From: Ruminococcaceae bacterium UBA4871
Lineage (GTDB): Bacteria; Bacillota; Clostridia; Oscillospirales; Acutalibacteraceae
DNA: 16,320 bases
NCBI GenBank assembly: GCA_002399445.1
Contig: DHDR01000020.1
Span: forward strand, 1 to 16,320
Direction of reading: 5' to 3'
The translations under genes and the position numbers were made by a program. Below are positions 13,167 through 16,320 of the stretch, piece after piece; position 1 is the first letter of the stretch; every line of letters begins with the position of its first letter. The notes under the pieces are model-generated. The model searched no databases. It had not been told where the DNA came from and saw only the letters and a list, made by a program, of their open reading frames with translations.

Positions 13167-14204
13167 TTAAAATGCTGGTGGAAACATGGTAAGGCCAGCT
13201 GTCTCCTCAATGCCTAGGGCAAGATTCATATTCTGAACTGCCTGTCCGGCAGCGCCTTTTACCATATTGTCCAGCGCAGAAACTGCAATCAGCATATGCG
13301 TACGCACATCTGTATGCAGTTCGATTTCGCAGAAATTGCTGTACCGAACATTGTGAATATCTGCCCGCATACCCATTGGCAGGACACGAACAAAATATTC
13401 CTTGCGATAGAATTCTTCATAGGCTTCCTGCAGCTGTTGCAGAGTTACACCTGATTTTAAATGTGCGTAACAGGTAGCAAGGATGCCGCGGTTTACCGGC
13501 AGCAGATGCGGTGTGAAAACGATCTTGACTTCTTCACCGCAAACTTGCCGCAGAGTCTGCTCAATTTCCGGCGTATGCCGGTGACCGCCCACCTTATAAG
13601 CATGCATTCCCTCATTGAGTTCCGGATAATGCGTATCCTGCGTACATTTGCGGCCCGAACCGGTCACACCGGACTTACAGTCTGCAATAATGCCGTCCTT
13701 TTCAATCAGTCCTGCTTTCAGGGCAGGTACCAGTGCCAAGGGAACCGCTGTGGTATAGCAGCCCGGATTAGCAATCAATTTTTTCCCTCGAATGTCGTCA
13801 CGAAACAACTCCGGCAGACCGTAAACTGCTTCTTCATGCAGTTCGGGATAAACTGCCTTGACACCATACCAGTCTTCGTATTCACGCAGACGTTTCAGGC
13901 GAAAATCGGCTCCCAAATCAATAAAAACTTTTCCGGCATCATGGCATTTTTTGGCAATCTCCTGGGAAAGGCCGTGAGGCAGTGCAGCAAACACCACATC
14001 ACTCTTCTGCAGCACCTCGTCCTCCGTGCCGCACACCATATCGCACAGTCCATAGTAAGCCGGATATACCGCGCTCAAAGGCTGCCCCTGAAAACTGACG
14101 GAACTGATTGCTGCAAGTTCTGCCTGCGGGTGCCCCGATAAAATGCGTACCAGCTCAGCTCCGGCATAGCCGGTTGCACCAATTACGCCTGTTTTGACGG
14201 CCAT
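13167..14204 (-). CDS. argC: N-acetyl-gamma-glutamyl-phosphate reductase
   Basis: A 345-residue NADPH-dependent dehydrogenase that reduces N-acetylglutamyl phosphate to the semialdehyde. The N terminus MAVKTGVIGATGYAGAEL is the Rossmann dinucleotide-binding motif. LIANPGCYTTA (143-153) contains catalytic Cys149, and GGHRHTPEIEQ holds the conserved substrate-side His. The length is normal for the family (about 345). The reading frame stays open to an ATG at 14270, but the start at 14204 is preferred: it has AAAGGAGAGAG just upstream, and the extra 22 residues have no counterpart in the family and are partly encoded by a hairpin. It follows argG by 90 bases and precedes argJ by 38. Confidence 0.96.
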   Translation of the reverse strand: MAVKTGVIGATGYAGAELVRILSGHPQAELAAISSVSFQGQPLSAVYPAYYGLCDMVCGTEDEVLQKSDVVFAALPHGLSQEIAKKCHDAGKVFIDLGADFRLKRLREYEDWYGVKAVYPELHEEAVYGLPELFRDDIRGKKLIANPGCYTTAVPLALVPALKAGLIEKDGIIADCKSGVTGSGRKCTQDTHYPELNEGMHAYKVGGHRHTPEIEQTLRQVCGEEVKIVFTPHLLPVNRGILATCYAHLKSGVTLQQLQEAYEEFYRKEYFVRVLPMGMRADIHNVRYSNFCEIELHTDVRTHMLIAVSALDNMVKGAAGQAVQNMNLALGIEETAGLTMFPPAF

Positions 14205-14242
14205 TTTTACTCTCTCCTTTTGTATGGCTTGTATCGCAAAAT

Positions 14243-14262
14243 GGGCGGACAAGCGTCCGCCC
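14243..14262 (-). terminator. Intercistronic hairpin between argG and argC
   Basis: A perfect 8-bp GC-rich stem, GGGCGGAC (14243-14250) and GTCCGCCC (14255-14262), with a four-base loop. Read on the minus strand it is followed by ATTTTGC, only a weak T run. It may be a leaky terminator, or an RNA processing or stability element that sets argG levels relative to the genes downstream. Confidence 0.55.
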
Positions 14263-14294
14263 GGTTGCAAAATGAATTTTCACATGAAAAAGGA

Positions 14295-15527
14295 TTATTT
14301 CTTCAGTTCTCTTTTCTTCAGTGCCTGCACCTTCATCGGCAGACCAAACAGATTAATAAATCCAGTTGCATCGCTTTGATTGTAAACTTCGTCTGCACTG
14401 AAAGTCGCAATATCTTCCTCATAAAGGCTATACGGGCTGGTTACGCCTGCATCAATGATATTTCCTTTGTAAAGTTTCAGTTTCACATCGCCAGTCACCG
14501 TTTCCTGAGTGCTGTCGACAAAGGCAGAGAGTGCTTCCCGCAGCGGTGTAAACCATTTTCCGTCATAGACCAATTCTGCAAATTTTTCACCCACGCCCTG
14601 CTTGTAATGATAGGTATCTTTATCCAAACAAATTTCTTCCAGCTTGTTATGGGCATGATACAGGATGGTGCCGCCCGGTGTTTCATACACACCACGGCTC
14701 TTCATACCGACCAGACGATTTTCCACGATATCCGCGATTCCGATGCCATTTTCGCCGCCGAGTTTGTTCAACTGGCTCAGCAAGTCAACTGCGCACAGCT
14801 TCTGACCATTCAGAGCAGTCGGAATTCCTTTTTCAAAATGAATGGTTACATAAGCTGCCTTATCCGGTGCCTGCTCCGGTGAAACCCCCAGCTCCAAAAA
14901 TCCGGGTTTGTTGTACTGCGGTTCATTTGCCGGATTTTCAAGGTCAAGGCCCTCATGAGACAGATGCCACAGGTTTTTATCCTTGCTGTAATTGGTCTCA
15001 CGGGTAATTTTCAGCGGCACATTGTGAGCTTGTGCATAATCAATTTCCTCATCACGGGATTTGATATTCCATTCACGCCACGGAGCAATGATTGGCATAT
15101 TCGGAGCAAAAGCTGCAATGCTCAATTCAAAGCGAACCTGGTCGTTGCCCTTACCGGTGCAGCCATGGCAAATCGCATCGGCACCCTCCGCTTTGGCGAT
15201 TTCCACCAAACGTTTTGCAATCAGCGGACGCGCAAAACTGGTACCCAGCAGATATTTTTTCTCATAAACTGCGTCCGCTTTGAGTGTCTCCCAGATGTAG
15301 CCCTCAACAAACTGCTTCTTCAAGTCTGCAATGTAAAGCTTGCTGGCGCCGGTTTTTTTTGCCTTTTCTTCCAAGCCGTCCAGTTCGCCGCTGCCCTGAC
15401 CAACATCGGCCGCCACAGCGATGACTTCACAATTGTTATAATTTTCCTTCAGCCACGGGATAATAACGGAAGTGTCCAGCCCGCCAGAGTAAGCCAACAC
15501 AACTTTTTTGATATTCTTTTTATCCAT
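14295..15527 (-). CDS. argG: Argininosuccinate synthase
   Basis: A 410-residue cytoplasmic ligase that condenses citrulline and aspartate using ATP. The N-terminal PP-loop AYSGGLDTS (12-20) is intact, followed by the family blocks CHGCTGKGNDQVRFE (ATP and citrulline region), APWREW, and NLWHLSHEG. The C-terminal half DVKLKLYKGNI and the SPYSLYEEDIATF segment are typical of the tetramerising domain. The length is normal. The ATG at 15527 follows GGAGG by 11 bases, slightly long. It is the promoter-proximal gene of the cluster, about 32 bases from the predicted transcript start. argH, often next to argG, is not here. Confidence 0.97.
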   Translation of the reverse strand: MDKKNIKKVVLAYSGGLDTSVIIPWLKENYNNCEVIAVAADVGQGSGELDGLEEKAKKTGASKLYIADLKKQFVEGYIWETLKADAVYEKKYLLGTSFARPLIAKRLVEIAKAEGADAICHGCTGKGNDQVRFELSIAAFAPNMPIIAPWREWNIKSRDEEIDYAQAHNVPLKITRETNYSKDKNLWHLSHEGLDLENPANEPQYNKPGFLELGVSPEQAPDKAAYVTIHFEKGIPTALNGQKLCAVDLLSQLNKLGGENGIGIADIVENRLVGMKSRGVYETPGGTILYHAHNKLEEICLDKDTYHYKQGVGEKFAELVYDGKWFTPLREALSAFVDSTQETVTGDVKLKLYKGNIIDAGVTSPYSLYEEDIATFSADEVYNQSDATGFINLFGLPMKVQALKKRELKK

Positions 15528-15565
15528 AATCTGTTAAGCCTCCGTTTTGTTTTGTCGTTGCTTCT

Positions 15566-15593
15566 ATTATACCGCTTATGCATAGAAAAGCAA
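15566..15593 (-). promoter_or_regulatory. Sigma-A promoter of the arginine operon
   Basis: Read on the minus strand: TTGCTT (15593-15588), a 16-base spacer, TATAAT (15571-15566). The start point is expected near 15559. The -35 box and spacer overlap one of the two ARG-box-like sites, which suits repression by an ArgR/AhrC protein. Confidence 0.75.
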
Positions 15594-15616
15594 GCATTTT
15601 TGCATATTTATTCATA
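15577..15616. promoter_or_regulatory. Tandem ARG boxes (ArgR/AhrC operator candidates)
   Basis: The first box at 15599-15616 reads TATGAATAAATATGCAAA on the minus strand, close to the Bacillus consensus CATGAATAAAAATGCAAG. A weaker second box at 15577-15594 reads TATGCATAGAAAAGCAAG on the plus strand, 14 of 18 matches by my count. They are separated by four bases, near the spacing of paired ARG boxes bound by the ArgR hexamer. The proximal box covers the -35 region. The regulator gene itself is not in the window. Confidence 0.75.
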
Positions 15617-15731
15617 TTTGTGCATTTATCATAAAATTATATTTAATTTGATTTACTTTATAGGCCTTATATTTTTTAAAAAACTGAGGCCTGCATTCTA
15701 CCGTCCATTCCTGTTTCTTCATTCGTTTTTA

Positions 15732-15740
15732 TGATATAAT
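15732..15740 (+). promoter_or_regulatory. Extended -10 promoter of the flavin reductase-like gene
   Basis: TGATATAAT (15732-15740) combines a perfect -10 box with the TGn extension, which can compensate for the lack of a recognisable -35 box at 17 bases upstream. The transcript would start near 15747, about 28 bases before the ATG. Confidence 0.6.
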
Positions 15741-15774
15741 AAAAGTAAATTTTAAATACATGGAGGCTGAAAAA

Positions 15775-16269
15775 ATGCAAGAAATCGCAGCAGAGTCCCT
15801 GTCATTTATGCCTTTTACAAAAATCAAGAAAGGCTGGATGCTGGTCAGTGCCGGCACCCCCACAAAATGCAGTACCATGACTGCTTCTTGGGGCGGCTTC
15901 GGCGTCATGTGGGGAAAAAATGTTTCTGCCATCACGATTCGTCCGCAGCGTCACACACTCCGTTTTTTGGAGCAAAACGAGGAATATACCCTGAGTTTTT
16001 TCGAAGAGAAATACCGCAGTGCGCTGAACTACTGTGGGAGTCACTCCGGCGGTGAAAACGAAAAAATTGCCAAAGCTGGTCTGACGCTGGTTCCCAACGA
16101 ACCGGTGCCGGTTTTTAAGGAAGCTTCCCTGACACTGGTGTGCAGAAAACTTTACCGCCAGCCAATGGATCCTGCCGGTTTAAACAAAGCGGATGACGAA
16201 AGATGGTATGCAGATAAAGACTATCATATCCTGTTCGTCGGAGAAGTTGTAAAAGCTTTACAGAAATAA
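15775..16269 (+). CDS. Flavin reductase-like FMN-binding protein
   Basis: A 164-residue small protein of the flavin reductase-like (DIM6/NTAB, split-barrel FMN-binding) family. Recognisable parts are GWMLVSAGTPTKCSTMTASWGGFGVMWGK near residues 24-52, where related proteins bind FMN, then the PQRHTLRFLEQNEEYTLSFF block (62-81) and the conserved YHILFVGEV near the C terminus. Such proteins reduce or use FMN or FAD with NAD(P)H; many clostridial members have unknown electron acceptors. The start at 15775 is preferred because GGAGG (15762-15766) lies eight bases upstream; the ATG at 15760 would place this Shine-Dalgarno inside the gene. It is transcribed divergently from the arginine operon and appears to stand alone. 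There is no sign of a role in arginine metabolism. Confidence 0.85.
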   Translation: MQEIAAESLSFMPFTKIKKGWMLVSAGTPTKCSTMTASWGGFGVMWGKNVSAITIRPQRHTLRFLEQNEEYTLSFFEEKYRSALNYCGSHSGGENEKIAKAGLTLVPNEPVPVFKEASLTLVCRKLYRQPMDPAGLNKADDERWYADKDYHILFVGEVVKALQK

Positions 16270-16320
16270 TAAGGTCACCTGTCATTTTTCAAAAAGCAAA
16301 AGGAGCTGCTGCAGAAAGCA

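Noticed and set aside
14205..14270. 22-residue N-terminal extension of ArgC
   Set aside because: The ATG at 14204 has a strong Shine-Dalgarno and begins at the Rossmann motif; the extension is partly the intercistronic hairpin.
15662..15692. AGGCCT inverted repeat with an inner T6A6 block upstream of the flavin reductase-like gene
   Set aside because: Only six outer base pairs, mismatched interior and no T run after the stem; not a convincing terminator, and no known operator is recognised.
14955..15734. 259-codon open frame opposite argG and its promoter
   Set aside because: Antisense shadow that runs through the arginine promoter and ARG boxes; no family features.
1..16320. CRISPR array, tRNA, rRNA, insertion sequence, prophage or defence genes
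   Set aside because: No spaced repeats, no tRNA-like cloverleaf, and no transposase, integrase or phage-like proteins were seen; the genes are mostly metabolic and transport genes.

Overview
The window looks like chromosomal DNA of a low-to-mid GC Gram-positive anaerobe of the Bacillota, most likely class Clostridia (the Oscillospiraceae/Ruminococcaceae type would fit). This rests on AGGAGG-type ribosome binding sites, TTG starts beside strong Shine-Dalgarno sequences, sigma-A promoters (TTGACA-17-TACAAT), a riboswitch with its own terminator, a lipoprotein substrate-binding protein and an AhrC/ArgR-type ARG box. No species can be named from sequence alone. Nothing points to a mobile element, CRISPR array, tRNA or rRNA.

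Layout. (1) 142-1233, minus strand: a membrane protein with an HEIGH zinc-protease motif (M50-like), with a promoter at 1205-1233 and a long hairpin terminator at 142-182. (2) 1265-4506, plus strand: a thiamine-precursor uptake operon. It has a consensus promoter, a TPP riboswitch (about 1301-1400), an intrinsic terminator (1420-1451), then an MTH1187/YkoF-type thiamine-binding protein, permease ThiX, lipoprotein ThiY, ATPase ThiZ and a closing terminator. (3) 4507-4813: a gene-free stretch with an orphan terminator-like hairpin and a promoter. (4) 4814-5517: a GntR-type regulator with a C-terminal RCK_C (TrkA-C) domain, which is the architecture of the c-di-AMP-responsive osmolyte repressor BusR. 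(5) 5538-8312: a two-gene OpuC-type compatible-solute importer, made of an ATPase with tandem CBS domains and a fused permease/substrate-binding protein. Its promoter lies inside an inverted repeat whose 8-bp half-sites are 22 bp apart. (6) 8313-8640: mostly empty, ending in a bidirectional terminator at 8557-8610. (7) 8641-15616, minus strand: arginine biosynthesis argG-argC-argJ-argB-argD-argF, read from a promoter with two adjacent ARG-box-like sites. (8) 15735-16269, plus strand: a small flavin reductase-like protein.

How the genes work together. The thi operon should be on when TPP is low and import an HMP-type pyrimidine precursor. The regulator plus importer form an osmoprotectant module in which c-di-AMP could act twice, on transcription through the RCK_C regulator and on transport through the CBS domains. 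The arg cluster encodes the acetyl-cycle route from N-acetylglutamate to argininosuccinate. ArgJ recycles the acetyl group, but argH, the carbamoyl phosphate synthase genes and argR are not in the window.

The most interesting element is the BusR-like regulator with its putative bipartite operator on the adjacent importer promoter. It extends a streptococcal/lactococcal c-di-AMP circuit to a clostridial-type genome and to an OpuC-type rather than OpuA/BusA-type target.
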